A program made the position numbers and the translations under genes. 64,000 bases of DNA from Anisodus tanguticus (taxonomy: Eukaryota; Streptophyta; Magnoliopsida; Solanales; Solanaceae): the NCBI GenBank assembly GCA_034509755.1, contig CM067541.1, positions 8,668,001-8,732,000 of the forward strand, read 5' to 3'. Below are positions 45,488 through 57,729 of this stretch, in pieces. Position 1 is the stretch's first letter. Each line of letters starts with the position of its first letter. The notes beneath the pieces were generated by a model. The model was given only the letters and a program-made list of their open reading frames with translations. It was not told the origin of the DNA and ran no database searches.

Positions 45488-45662
45488 TCCTCGTGGAGAA
45501 ATAGAGCAGGCTCTGGTACATTCCCTCAATTTTGGCTAACATATCGTTGCATAGCATTATACCCAGGTACAACCCCAATGAAATAAGCAATAATTGCACA
45601 TCTCCATTTTGTTTCCCTCTGCTTCTACTCTGAGAACATAAACTTGATTGAATCTCGTTAAA
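45488..45662 (-). pseudogene. L1 ORF1, N-terminal part separated by nested insertions
   Basis: The minus frame reads RVEAEGNKWRCAIIAYFIG, PGYNAMQRYVSQN, stop, then GNVPEPALFLHEE. These are blocks that in plant L1 ORF1 proteins precede the GPYTxNNRPIILK block found at 36998 leftward. About 8.5 kb of inserted DNA separates the two parts. A few residues between FLHEE and the rest are missing, so a small deletion accompanied the insertion. Confidence 0.72.
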
Positions 45663-45665
45663 TCC

Positions 45666-45870
45666 TTATTTTATTTCTTCTTCTCTATTTATCTTGTATG
45701 TGATTGTAGGCTAGCTAATCACAGGTACTCTGCACTAGAAACACTACTTTTCAAGAAGTCCCGATAAACTTTACTTTTTCTTTATTGATATAGCATACTT
45801 TGCACATTACAATTTTCACATGTGCAGGGCAGACATTATACAGTAGATACTAGAGAACATGAAAAACAAT
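45666..45870. other. Stretch upstream of the L1 ORF1 fragment
   Basis: No further ORF1 homology was recognised. The true 5' end of the L1 element is not fixed and may lie here. Confidence 0.4.
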
Positions 45871-46004
45871 ATCAACAACAAACAAACAACTAACATATCC
45901 AGTGTAATCCCACTAGATGGGGTCCGGGGAAGGGTAGAGTGTACACATACTTTACCCCTATCTTGGGAGATAGGGAGGTTGTTTCCGAAATTCACTCGGC
46001 TCAA
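45871..46004 (-). mobile_element. RTE/TS-SINE 3' tail
   Basis: Inverse-strand copy: AACAACAAACAAACAACTAA, CCAGTGTAATCCCACTAGAT, GGGTAGAGTGTACACATAC, a TATCTTGGGAGATAGG hairpin and TCACTCGGCTCAA. Confidence 0.88.
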
Positions 46005-46453
46005 CAGAACATGAAAAAACAATCCACTAACTATATATATGTGTGCGCTTTGAATGCAAAAGGTAATAGTATTGCCATGTGCATAACATATTCAATGAAT
46101 TAACATCACCTTATATTATAAGGTGTATAAGCCACAAACAAAACCCTTCTGCATCAAACAACTTATATATATACTCCAAGCTATGTTATCAAACTCCTCA
46201 AAAATCTCAATAAGTACGTGTCGAATCCTCCAAAAGTATTGCATCTTTTAAGGATTCAACACGAGTGCAACATCATTTTAGGAGAGTCCGAGCAATACTC
46301 AAAGCATGTAGGTTGAAAATTTACTGAATTTACAAAAGAGTTACATAATAGACAAACACCATTAGAATCAAGTAAAACAAACAACAACGCATAATTTTAT
46401 AATTTGCATGAACATTATATGGTGTTAGTTGGAGGAAAAAGAATATATTGTAA

Positions 46454-46628
46454 CATGTTACATCTCATTTGCACCAAAGCAAATGTTGCTAGAACTGGAA
46501 AGCCCAAAAATGTGAATATGCAGTTCAACAGACCTAGCAACAAGGAAGCCCAATTAGCAATGAAATTCTCAGCCAAGGAATAAAGGAGAGAGTCATAAAC
46601 CATGGAGAACAACGAGACTATATAGAAA
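46454..46628. repeat. Local duplication, copy A
   Basis: About 175 bases matching 47701-47858 in the same orientation (shared CATGTTACATCTCATTTGCA, GAGTCATAAACCATG, GACTATATAGAAA-type ends). Copy A has about 24 extra bases. On the minus strand it keeps an open, strongly hydrophobic frame (46678-46415, 87 residues) that I do not recognise. Confidence 0.85.
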
Positions 46629-46984
46629 TATTTTCCGAGAAATGCAACTGCAAAACTTTTTTCTGGTAAAAATTGCACCGGCTAGTCACTTTTTGGACCT
46701 TTTTTGAAAGTTCGTTGTAAAATAACCACTTTTGATGTGGAAACATCAAGTAAAATGCCATGGATTTCGAAGAACTTAAGCAAGTGAAAAATTCAGAATA
46801 CTGTCATGAATTCCAAAAATTGGATATTTTTAGTGACTTTTGATTGTGTAGCTTCTTCGAATTAGAATTCGGGAAATGACTATTTTTGAATTGTAGCCTA
46901 TTTTTTTGGGCTCCCGTTCATTTTGGATACCGATTGTGCGGTCCACTATGTGTTGAAGTACTTTCATAGGGTCATTGACACTTT

Positions 46985-47365
46985 TGCACCTATTTTGTGC
47001 TGATCTTTAACTTTTGTTCCTCATAACAAACATTATTTTCGTGGGACATAAATTATATTTTCGTATCATAATATTCCATAAGTTATGTTTGACACCCAAG
47101 GCCGGAGCTAGTAAGCGCACTCCTTTCGGCAAAAAATTACATTATATATGTAAGGTTAAAATTATTTTTATGTATATATATAGTACACTTTGAACCCCCT
47201 TAACTTCTTCGTGTGTTTACTTCTTTGTATTTTTGAACCCCTCAGTAAAAATTCTAGCTCTGCCACTGCTGACACCCTTAAAGAGCTTATGCCCTGCTAG
47301 GCATAAGTTCGATTTTGAAGGGTCAAAATTAAAGATCAGCCCGTTTGAAGGACAAAAATGCATAT
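46985..47365. mobile_element. Foldback MITE carrying a nested hAT MITE
   Basis: The left arm contains TGCTGATCTTTAACTTTTGT; the right arm contains TTAAAGATCAGCCCG and GGACAAAAATGC, which are partly its inverse. The hAT MITE at 47098-47269 interrupts it. Outer ends are approximate. Confidence 0.55.
47098..47269. mobile_element. hAT-type MITE
   Basis: The right end AGCTCTGCCACTGC and the left end AAGGCCGGAGCT are degraded inverse termini. A perfect 8-base duplication TGACACCC (47090-47097 and 47270-47277) flanks the 172-base element. It is the same family as 5358-5544. Confidence 0.85.
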
Positions 47366-47628
47366 TTTTCAATCAACAATAACTACCCTTCTATTCCGAA
47401 ATTTTTAGAGTTGATTATAGATCTTTTATATCATTTCCACTTTATTCAGATCCATTTTTATCAAATACTGGTACTGTCGTGTCCCTTACACACAAAAAAA
47501 GGTATAGCAGTGATCTATGATGCTAATCACTGGAAAGGAAAAATTCTATTGTAAGATGTTACATGCCATTTGCACCATACTTGTCGTTGTATACCCTCAT
47601 CCTTTTGTACCTTTTGTGTTTTAGCTTA

Positions 47629-47630
<2 letters not shown>

Positions 47631-47688
<58 letters not shown>
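47631..47688. repeat. (AT)n microsatellite, 58 bases
   Basis: Uninterrupted AT dinucleotides, just left of duplication copy B. Confidence 0.97.
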
Positions 47689-47690
<2 letters not shown>

Positions 47691-47700
47691 CACACACTAT

Positions 47701-47858
47701 CATGTTACATCTCATTTGCACCAAAGCAAATATTGCCAGAAGTGTAAAGTCCAATGGACCAAGCAACAAGGAATCCCAATCAAGCCAGATATGAAATTAT
47801 CAGCAAAAGAATAGAGAAGAGTCATAAACCATGAAGAACAACGAAACTATATAGAAAG
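47701..47858. repeat. Local duplication, copy B
   Basis: Second copy of 46454-46628. Its minus-strand frame is interrupted by stops. A third short piece of the same unit (GTAAGATGTTACATGCCATT) lies at about 47551-47570, left of the AT run. Confidence 0.85.
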
Positions 47859-47864
47859 ATTAAA

Positions 47865-48866
47865 TCACAGTTCATGGATGCTGCTAGATATCTAGAGAGG
47901 GATCTCAAGAGATAATTTTTTTTTAATACTTTGAGGTTGGCAATATTCATTTTATGTATAGTGTTTGACCCGTTTTGTTTTCTCTCTTACATACAGATCA
48001 ACGAGTTTCTGAATATTCATTCAGTAATCCATCAAATGAACAAACTACTAAAAAATCTCTATTTTTCTATTGAATTTCCCAGAAAAATATTTAGTGGTTA
48101 TTTCTCACGGTAAATAGTAGTGTTTTCACACTGAAAAATTATGAAATTTTACGGCGTTTCAATGAAAACTTGTTTTCCACCATGCATTTTCCTAGTGAAC
48201 TGGTTCGATGAGAATAAAATGGAAAAATTATATTTTATAGCACAAATTTATCTAATATCGATGGAAAAAAATATGTTTCTATCGGTGAAAGGAAGAAGAC
48301 AAATCAAATGTCAAAAAATACTATCTACTACTAGTAGTAGTTAAGAGGGGTTACGGAAGTGAAGAATCATCAAATGGGATATAAAAGCAGTAGGAGTAAC
48401 CTCCAAAATGTATGTGCAGTGCAAATAAGTCCGTGATTCATCTCTTTATTGCATTTTCTGACCTATGACTCTCTATTATGGCTACTTTTTTCAACTTGGC
48501 ATTAGTACGAATCGCCGTCTTTTACACCTTTTAACTTGCTCCAAATATAACAAACAATTTAATTTGTTTGAGATTATATTTTAATTACCAATTGAAAGTG
48601 AGAGTTCGAGTTCTATATGCTAGTAATTGCTTTTCAGTTAGTAGGTTTGACGATAATACGACAGATTAATTAAACATAGGTGATAATCGGAAAATTAAAA
48701 GATGACATTACAAATTTACATTGATGGGCATGAACGTCTGCATTATCTGTGGTAAAGTCGGGATTTTTACTTAAGAAATTTAAAATATAAAGAAGTAAAC
48801 ATATGAAAAAATTAGGAAAATTTAATATCTACTACATATATCAGAAAAATAATTCCAACTTTAAAC

Positions 48867-48912
<46 letters not shown>

Positions 48913-51019
48913 GTAATTTTCGACGGAGGAGGTTCGGAACCTTTAGGACCCATGTGCTGATGATGTGCATTATGCATTACATAGATGATTGTGTGAGAAA
49001 AGAAAAATTAAATGTAATTAAATACAACAACAAAGTAGGCATGAAGTTTGCAGCTAGCTAAAGATAGTCAAATATTAGATATCACTAGGGGTGTCAATGA
49101 TTCGGTTCAGACGGTTATTTTAAAATTCTTGTATCATATTATTTTTTCAGTTACTCTAATATATATATTCAAAATTTGAATTTTCAAAACCGTTTCTATT
49201 ATTTCGGTTCCTCTTCGGTTTCGGTACGATACGATTAATTTTAGGTATATTTTTAAACGTCATCTAAAAGTACGTACTCAACAAACAATTAGAGATGTGT
49301 TTTTGACATACAAAACAATAATAAGTAAGAAGATATATCACTTTCATTATAAAACTCATAAACTTGGCAATGAGTTCCTAAAATGGTTCATTAGCAATGA
49401 AAAAAGTAAAGCAATTTAAAAATGCAAAATCTCAAAATAATATTATCGGGCAGGTGGTAATAACTAAGAATATATATAAGAAAAGACAATAAATATTGAA
49501 ATCATTTCGAGTGTCAGACTCACGTTCACTCTTTTTTTTTTCAAAAAAACATTTGATCATCATGCAATTATATACACTTAATCAAAATTCAAAATAAAAT
49601 TAAGATGAAATAAATCTGAAATGAGATTAAACATTCATCAAAAGTGAATAAATTTCACCAAAGAAAAAAATACTAGCCGAAAACACTTCGTTATTGAAGC
49701 ACTTATTAGTTTTAACTTTCAACGAACTTTCAACAGTAGTATTAGTATATTCTACAATAAAGTAGGTTGAGGCTTTGTGTATGCATTACTGGTTCCACCC
49801 AAGGCTCAATACTAAGAGCTCTATAACTTGCTTTCTTTTAAGCTAAGTTGCGCTTATTCTTCACTTTCAATGCCGCACTATTTAGAGTTGAATTCTAAAA
49901 AAATACACCACTTTTAAAGAGTCTGATACACATTTATTGATATTTTTAAAGAGTCCAAGCAACATCTATAATTTTTAAGTTCTCAAGATACGAGTCATTA
50001 GATATAAATAGTACTCCTTATTAGCTACTGATTCAACGAAACTTTGTATTTTCAATACGGATTAAATATACATGTGAAAAATAATGAAACTTTTATAAAT
50101 ATTATATTTTGAATCCATAAGTTCATAAATACAATAACTCCAGTGATAAGTTTACACGCTAATGAACTCATCAAGTTCAAATCATGACTTCCCCTCGAAT
50201 TTATCATTGAATAATTTGTATTTAGATATCTATAGTAGTTTTATGTATTCTGAAAATAATATATTTATGTTAGATTATAGTATGTTATAGGAAATATAAC
50301 TAATTGCGAACTTTATAACAAGCTTTTATAAATTGTTTGGACCTTCACAAACATTCCATATTGTGAATGTTACCACTCCATCGAGCTATTGCATTTTATA
50401 TTACGACACTATAATAACAGGCGAATTTATCCTTCTTTGGGTAATTAATTTATTTGTGTTATTCAAGTTATAGTAATTAATTACTTTGCACTCAACAATT
50501 TATCCCCTCTTATATCTACCAAAAAACGTTTTGTTGCCATTTCAGATACTTATTTGGAATTTCACGTTCATTCTTTTTATGGCCAAGTAAAGTTAAAAAA
50601 TCCACTAGTCACTAGTGGTGTCTGTTGGACACTGCGACAAGTTATAGAATAGGGACCATTTTATAGAAAAACACCCAAAATAATAAATTCGAAAGAACAA
50701 TGAATCAATGATGTTGATTTTATCTGCGATTATGCCGGTAAACTATAAAATGGAAAAATACTTACTCGGGTACGTTGAACCAAACCAATGCAATTTATCG
50801 TAGTTATGTATAATTGTGAATATTCTAATAATTAATATACATTTATTGGTTTGATGTAAACACATGATATATGGATAAACTTTTACCAAATAAAATGTAA
50901 CTATGTGGAAAGTGATCTTTTCAACTTAAATTTAGTTCACATTTTAAGCATTAATTCTTCACACTTATCCTTCAAAGCCTGCTTAGTGTAAAAATAAATT
51001 TTGTTAAATGGAATTTAAG
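47865..51019. other. Long AT-rich intergenic stretch
   Basis: No gene was recognised in 3.1 kb. It includes a TA run (48871-48910) and one unpaired hAT-like end (AGGGGTGTCAATGATTCGG near 49090) whose partner was not found. The remaining frames are short and low-complexity. Confidence 0.55.
48871..48910. repeat. (TA)n microsatellite
   Basis: Forty bases of uninterrupted TA. Confidence 0.97.
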
Positions 51020-51024
51020 AAAAG

Positions 51025-51345
51025 TGTTGTAAATTGAGAACAAATAAGATAATATAAAACAAGAAATAGATTAGACAAGAAATAGGAGGAGATGACTTTC
51101 TTCTTATTTCAAGTATGTTCAAGTCACTTCAAGTGTATACAAGTGTTTTCAAGTGTGTCTTACATAATGTGGGAACATTTCTATTTATAGGATGTTGTGA
51201 TCATCCTAAGAGTTACAAGACTCAAGTACATACTTTAATAGATACATGAATTAAGTTGGTTCATAGAATGAGAAGGGCATCCATACAATTAAATGGATTC
51301 ATAACATATATAACGTAATGTGTTCATCACCATGTATTCATAACA
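51025..51345 (-). repeat. 3' LTR of copia element 3
   Basis: On the minus strand it starts TGTTATGAATAC (51345) and ends CAATTTACAACA (51025). Compared with the 5' LTR it lacks about 35-45 bases near 51315. Confidence 0.92.
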
Positions 51346-51359
51346 CCCCCCCTTGGATG
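51346..51359 (-). promoter_or_regulatory. Polypurine tract of copia element 3
   Basis: The minus strand reads ACATCCAAGGGGGG(G) immediately before the 3' LTR, a strong plus-strand primer site. Confidence 0.9.
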
Positions 51360-54300
51360 TCCATTCGAGAGATAGCATGTCTCGTTAAAATTTACTAGAA
51401 AAAACCCAGTGGGAAAAATCCGTAGTCAAGGAAAAAGAGTACACACATCTTGTAATACGCATTGAGTGTTGCCTCATTAAAAACCTTACCAAGAAAATTC
51501 AATTGAGACAAAATCTTGGTTAAGGAAAAAAGAGTATAGTGCATATTTTGCTCCCCCTGATGAAAACTTCACTTGATATCTCATAGACGACGCATTCCAA
51601 TTTTATATCTCAACTTCTCAAAGGTTGACGTTGGTAATGACTTAGTGAACAAATCGGCAAGATTATCACTTGAACGAACCTGTTGAACATTTATCTCACC
51701 ATTCTGTTGAAGATCGTATGTGAAAAAGAATTTTGATGAAATGTGCTTTGTTCTATCTCCTTTGATGTATCATCCCTTCAATCGAGCTATCCATGCAGCA
51801 TTATCTTCATACAATATAGTTGGAATCTTCGTTTGCATTGAAAAATCACATAATTGTAAAATTTGTTGAGTCATTGATCTCAACCGTATACACTCTTGAC
51901 TGTCTTCATGAATGGCTATTATCTCAGCATGATTTGAAGATGTAGCTGATATGGATTGTTTCGTTGAACGCTATGATATAGCTGTATCTCCACAAGTAAA
52001 TAGGTAGCCTGTTTGAGATTGAGCTTTATGTGGATCAAACAAATAACTTGCATCTGCATAATCAATCATCTTTGATTTGGATACACTAGAATAGAATAAT
52101 CTCATATCAATGGTTCCTCTGAGGTATCTGAAAATATGCTTAACATCATTTCAGTATCTTTTTGTTGGTGAGGAATTGAATCTTACCAATAAGCTTACTG
52201 CAAAAGTTATATATGGTCTAGTATTATTAGAAAGATACATTAGTGCCTCAATTGCACTAAGATACGGAGTTTCATCTCCAAGGAGCTCTTTATCATCTTC
52301 TTGAGGCCGGAACAAATATTTATTTATATCAAGTGACCTTACAATCATCGGGGTGCTTAATGAATGTGCTATATCTATGTAAAATCGCTTTAGTATCTTT
52401 TCAATATATGTAGATTGATGGACAAATATTTCATTCTTTAAATCTCAATCTGCAGACCAAGACAAAAAATTGTTTTCTCAAGATCCTTCATTTCAAACTC
52501 TTTCTTCAAGTATTCTACTGCCTTTGAAAGTTCTCCAGGAGTTCCAATGATATTTGAATCATCAACGTAGATGACTATTATAACGAATTCACAATTAGAC
52601 ATTCTCACAAAAATACAAGGACAAATAGGATCATTTTTGTATCCTTCTTTAAGCAAGTATTTGCTAAGACGATTGTACCACATTCGTCTAGATTGTTTCA
52701 ATTCGAATAAGGATTTTTGAAGCTTTATTGAACAAGTTTCTCGAGAGCTTTTGTATGCTTCAAGCAATTTGAATACTTCAGGAATCTTAGTGAGCCATAT
52801 AAATAGGTTGTGACAACATCCATTAAGCGCATATCAAGTTTTTCATGTACTATCAGACTTATAAGATATCTGAGAGTGATTGCATCCACAACAAGAGAGT
52901 ATGTCTTCACATAATCAATGTCAGGTCTTTGTGAAAATCCTTGTGCCACAAGTCGTGCTTTATATCTGACGACTTCATTTTTTTCATTTCATTTTCGCAC
53001 AAACACCCATATGTACCCTACTGACTTGATATCTTTTTGTGTTCGGACTATTTATCCGAAAATTTCATGTTTTTCAAGTGAAGTCAGTTCTGCTTGAATT
53101 GCGTCATTCCATTTTGGCCGGTCCCTACATTCCTCAACAGAATTTGGCTCAAGATCCTCAACTTATTGCATTATTTCAACAATAATATTATAAGCAAAAA
53201 TGTTATCTACCACAGTATCATTTCGGTTCCACCTCTTTCCTGTTGAAATATAGCTTATTGAGATCTATTTATTCTCAATGTTTTTAGTACATGGACCTTC
53301 TTTGTGATATTATCATTTGTTATGTCTCGGGGCTCTTCTTGAGAAATTACCTCCATATTATGATAATTTACTCCTTTTCTTTTTTTGAGAATTTTTATCC
53401 TTGGAACTAATTGGTGTACCACGTTTCAAACGTGGCCTAGACTCATTTGCATTAACGTTTGTCTTGCCAGAACATCAACTTGAACTGGAGCATTTATAGC
53501 TGGAAATGAGATTTAGTAACCCTTGAAAGATTAGTAAACGCATCTGGCAGTTGATTTGCAATATTTTGCAAATAAATTATCTTTTGAACCTCTTTCTCAC
53601 ATTGATTTGTTCGAGGATCTAAATGAGATAGTGATAATGCATTCCAATCTATCTCATTTTTCAGCTGCTTATTTTCTCCCCCTAATGTTGGGTATACTAA
53701 TTCATCAAAATGACAATCAACAAACCTTACCGTAAATAAATCTCCAGTATTAGGTTCCAAATATTTAATAATAGATGGAGATTCATACCCAAGATATATC
53801 CCTAATCATATTTAAGGACCCATCTTTGTGCGTTGTAGTGGAACAATGGAAACATATACAACACACCTAAATATTCTAAGATGGGAAATATTTGGCTTTT
53901 GGCTAAAAGTCAATTATAATGGGGAGAATTTATGATAATTGGTTGCGCACAAGTGTTGCTGCATGCAAAATAGCATGCCCCCATACTGAAACAAGAAGTT
54001 TTGTCCTCATCAGTAATGGTCTAGCTATCAACTGGAGTCTTTAATCAATGATTCTGCTAGACCATTTTGAGTATGAACATGAGAACCGGATGTTCAACCA
54101 TTATTTAAGTGGATATACCATAACCATTAAATGCTTGAGATGTAAATTCACCAGTATTATCAAGACAAATTTTCTTTATTGCATAATCTGAAAATTGTGC
54201 TCTTAACCTTATTATTTGGGTCAACAATTTCACAAAGGCCATGTTGCGAGTTGATAATAAGCACACATGTGACCATCTTGTAGATGCATCTATCAAGACC

Positions 54301-56213
54301 ATATGATATTTGAACGGTCCACATGGAAGGTGATTTACCCACATATATCACCATGTATACGTTTTAGAAATGCAGGGGATTTAATCCCAACCTTCGTTGC
54401 AGATGGTTTAATAATCAATTTCCTTGAGAACAAACAGCACAAGAGAATTCCATTGATTGAAGAATCTTTTGGTTCTTTAAAGTATGCCCACATGAATTCT
54501 CAATTATTTTGTGCATCATATTAAAATCGGGATGGCCCAACTGGTCATGCCAAATGATAAAATCATTGGAACCATTAAACATTTTGTTTACCACGACATT
54601 TGTTTCAATGACACCAATGCTTGTATGGTACAACCCAGAAGAAAGTGCGGGTAACTTTTTATGCACAAACTTTTCTCCTGCTCTTATTGTAGTAATATAA
54701 AGGTATTCAAACTTTTCTTCATTCGCAGTCTCAACATGATAGACATTTTGACGAATAACCTTGAAACTTAATAAGTTTCTTTGAGACTTACTACAATACA
54801 ATGCATTATTGATGGCCAATATAATTCCTCCAGATAGTAACAAGGCCGCCCTTCCAGAGCACTCGATTAATTTTGTACTATCGAATATTGTAATAACATA
54901 GGCATTTTTATAACCAAATGAGAGAAATATTTCTTTTCTCTTAGTATCGTGTGCGTTGTAGCACTATCCAGAAGGCACATCTCTCCACTACTCATCTTGG
55001 ATCCAATTGAAGATTGAATTTTTATGTTTATCTTCATAAAAATAAAAACATATAAGAGGTATTGAAACTAACAATAAAAAACCTAAGTACTTCTTGAAGA
55101 AGAACATGATAATTAAAAAACACATAAATAAGAATAACAACATAATTGATTTTTCTCAGTAAATTATTCAATTTTAATTTTGATCTCCAAAGAAGTCTTC
55201 AACTTCCAAATGAGTAATATCATCGAGGCCATCAAAAACATCATCTTTCAAAGCCAAATTTGCTTCAGCATTCCCATCATATTTTTGTGAGGGCCTGCCT
55301 CAACATCATTTTTAAGAGTAAAGTGTGACTCCACTTGAGCAATAGTAGAAGATGTGCCACGTCTATTTTCCTTTCTTTTGAAAGAATTTTGATAAAGCCT
55401 AGCAAAATGCTTAGGCGTCCGATATTCACTTTTCCAGTGACCTTTCATACCACATTGATGACATTTGCTATTTGTAGGATTTTCTTGAGAACTCATATTG
55501 TTCTCCCTTGTATTATGACCATCACCATGACAATTATTATATTGTCCATTGTCTTGGACCTTACCCTTGCCACACCCACATATATTATTATAGCCCTGAT
55601 TATGATTTCCCGCTACCACATTCGCTTCAGGGAATTGAGCAAATCCAGTGAGATGGGATTCATAATTTCTCATCAGAAAGACATTATGTTCCTCAGCCAC
55701 CAGAAGGCATGAGATCAAATCATAATACTTCTAAAAATATTTCTCACGGTATTACTGTTGTAACACAATATTTGAGGCATGAAAAATAGTAAGTGTATTT
55801 TCCATCATGTCCTCATCATTTATAGTTTCCCCACATAATATTAATCGGGAAGTGATTCTGTGTACAACAGAATTATACTCAATTAAGGTCTTAAAATCTT
55901 GAAACTACAAGTGCATCCATTCATAATGAGCTCTTGGCAATACCGTGGCCTCTAGATGGTCATACCGTCTCTTCAAACTAGTCCATAGTTCAAACAGATT
56001 TTTCAAGGTTTATTCACATCTTAACCTTTCATCAAGATGATGGAAAAGGAAAATGAAAGCTTTTGCTTTATCCTGATGCCTCATTTCTTTCGACTATAGT
56101 ATCACCAAGCCCCTTAGCGGCAAGATTTATTTCAGCATCAAGTACCCATGACAAATAGTTCTTTCCAGAGATGTCAAGTTCCACAAATTCAACCTTTGAT
56201 AAATTTGACATAG
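51360..56213 (-). pseudogene. Broken copia gag-pol of element 3
   Basis: The gag ATG lies at 56213-56211 (MSNLSKVEFVELDISGKNY). A zinc knuckle near 55455 (CHQCGMKGHWKSEY) has its last Cys replaced by Tyr. GAG-pre-integrase includes FIIWHDQLGHPDFNMM (about 54560). The integrase core has FKYHMVLIDASTRWSHVCLL (about 54300) and CLDNTGEFTSQAFN. Reverse transcriptase has ARLVAQGFSQRPDIDY-like sequence (52949), KSLFELKQSRRMWYNR and an intact YVDD near 52570. RNase H remnants lie in 52348-51600. Numerous stops and shifts interrupt it. Confidence 0.92.
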
Positions 56214-56886
56214 TGAAAACTATCATAAAAATAAATAAATTAGAAATGATAAAAACTTTTATCAGTGAAATTTTTCAAAATCATATGGCAGTATACTAAC
56301 TCATGAAAAGAAAAGTTTACATCTATTGTTACTTTATCATGTATAATAATAAATTAATTCTTAATAATCAATTACACCATGTATATAAAATGCAATTGTA
56401 TAATTAGATAACCTCAATAAGTTTAATTAATAAAGTATCAGTTATGTCAATTACTTAGTCTACTGTTACCTTTTATGATCATATAGAAAGTTAAATAATT
56501 ATAAATCATTCTAAGGTGTTAACACTAGATAAACATCCTAGCATATATAATCATGGTTGCATAACAATAAATTATTATTATTTTTCTTCTAAACTAATAT
56601 GTTCACCTTAAGTATTAAACATGTAGCATATGATTGCATACATTATATTTATCAAAGGTTAAACTAGGATCCGACAGGAGCTAGTGAAAATTATATTAAA
56701 CACATATTTGACATTAAAAACTAGTGTAAAACCAAAACAAAAAGCCTTCTGCCGTATAGCTTATTAATATTATAATATTTGTAAGATAAAACTGTAAACA
56801 CATTCCGGGTGAAGAAATATGATCAACTTAAAAAAACAAGAGTGAAATTAGAGCCTCGTGGATGATGCTAAGCGGCTAGAATTTGA

Positions 56887-56905
56887 GCAATTCATGCTGA
56901 TAACG
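56887..56905 (-). promoter_or_regulatory. Primer-binding site of copia element 3
   Basis: The minus strand reads CGTTATCAGCATGAATTGC directly after the 5' LTR. This is close to the ACGTTATCAGCACGA form used by many plant copia elements. Confidence 0.8.
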
Positions 56906-57242
56906 TGTTGTAAATTGAGAGCAAATAAGACAATATAAAATAAGAAATAGGAGGAGAAGACTTCTTATTTCAAGTATGTTCAAGTCTCTTCAAGTGTATA
57001 CAAATGTTTTCAAGTGTATCTTACATAATGTGGGAACATTTCTATTTATAGGATGTTGTGATCATCCTAAGAGTTACAAGACTTAAGTACACACTTTAAT
57101 AGATACATGAATTAAGTTGGTTCATAGAATGAGAAGGGCATCCATACAATTAAATGGATTCATAACATATATGAACTTGGAAAACTAAATGGACAACCAC
57201 ATAACGTAATGTGTTCATCACCATAACGTAATGTATTCGTAA
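56906..57242 (-). repeat. 5' LTR of copia element 3
   Basis: Aligns with the 3' LTR over most of its length (shared GTGGGAACATTTCTATTTAT, GGATGTTGTGATCATCC) and carries an internal stretch absent from the other copy. The outer end is degraded at a T run (57243-57255). Confidence 0.88.
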
Positions 57243-57494
57243 TTTTTTTTTTTTTAATAATAGCAGTTTATGTTTAACCAATTATTAGAAAATCACTTTT
57301 ATTAGTATTATATAAGCCGTTTATGTTTGATTAATCTTATGAAAAGAGTAATACTAAAGTTACCACCTCACAAATCAAAATCGAAAAGGAAACTATACCT
57401 AATTTAACACGGTATAGTATTCGTATAGCCCTTTTAAAAATCGAAATTCAAAAATATAGAACCAAAATCTTTAAATTTTTATATGAAAGCCTAA

Positions 57495-57728
57495 GTGTGG
57501 CAAATAAATTTTAACTTGGCCTCGATTGACAAGTAAACACCTTAACTTTGAGAATGCACATCTAGACATCTCAATTTGATTTAATTGGCCCTATAAGCAC
57601 CCCAACTTTGAGAATGCACATCTAGACACGATTAAATTTAAGTTATCTAGATGTGCATTTTCAAAGTTGGGGTATTTACTTGTCAGTTGAGGCCAAATTA
57701 AGATGTTTATCTATGTATATTGCCTTGA
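57495..57728. mobile_element. Foldback MITE with a duplicated arm segment
   Basis: The left arm (ACTTGGCCTCGATTGACAAG, AACTTTGAGAATGCACATCT) and right arm (AGATGTGCATTTTCAAAGTT, CTTGTCAGTTGAGGCCAAAT) are inverse copies. The segment AACTTTGAGAATGCACATCT occurs twice in the left arm (about 57544 and 57604). Ends are approximate. Confidence 0.75.
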
Positions 57729-57729
57729 T

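Larger units (their letters stand above)
51025..57242 (-). mobile_element. Ty1/copia retrotransposon 3, degenerate
   Basis: LTRs at 51025-51345 and 56906-57242 bound a 5.6-kb interior read on the minus strand. Primer site and polypurine tract are clear. All copia domains are recognisable but broken. The expected CA end of the right-hand LTR is degraded into a T run, and no target duplication could be recognised. Confidence 0.93.

Noticed and set aside
47563..47814. Frame encoding an IYIYIY run
   Set aside because: It is a translation of the AT microsatellite.
49088..49250. hAT-like end near AGGGGTGTCAATG
   Set aside because: Only one terminus is visible and no inverse partner or 8-base duplication was found, so it is not listed as an element.
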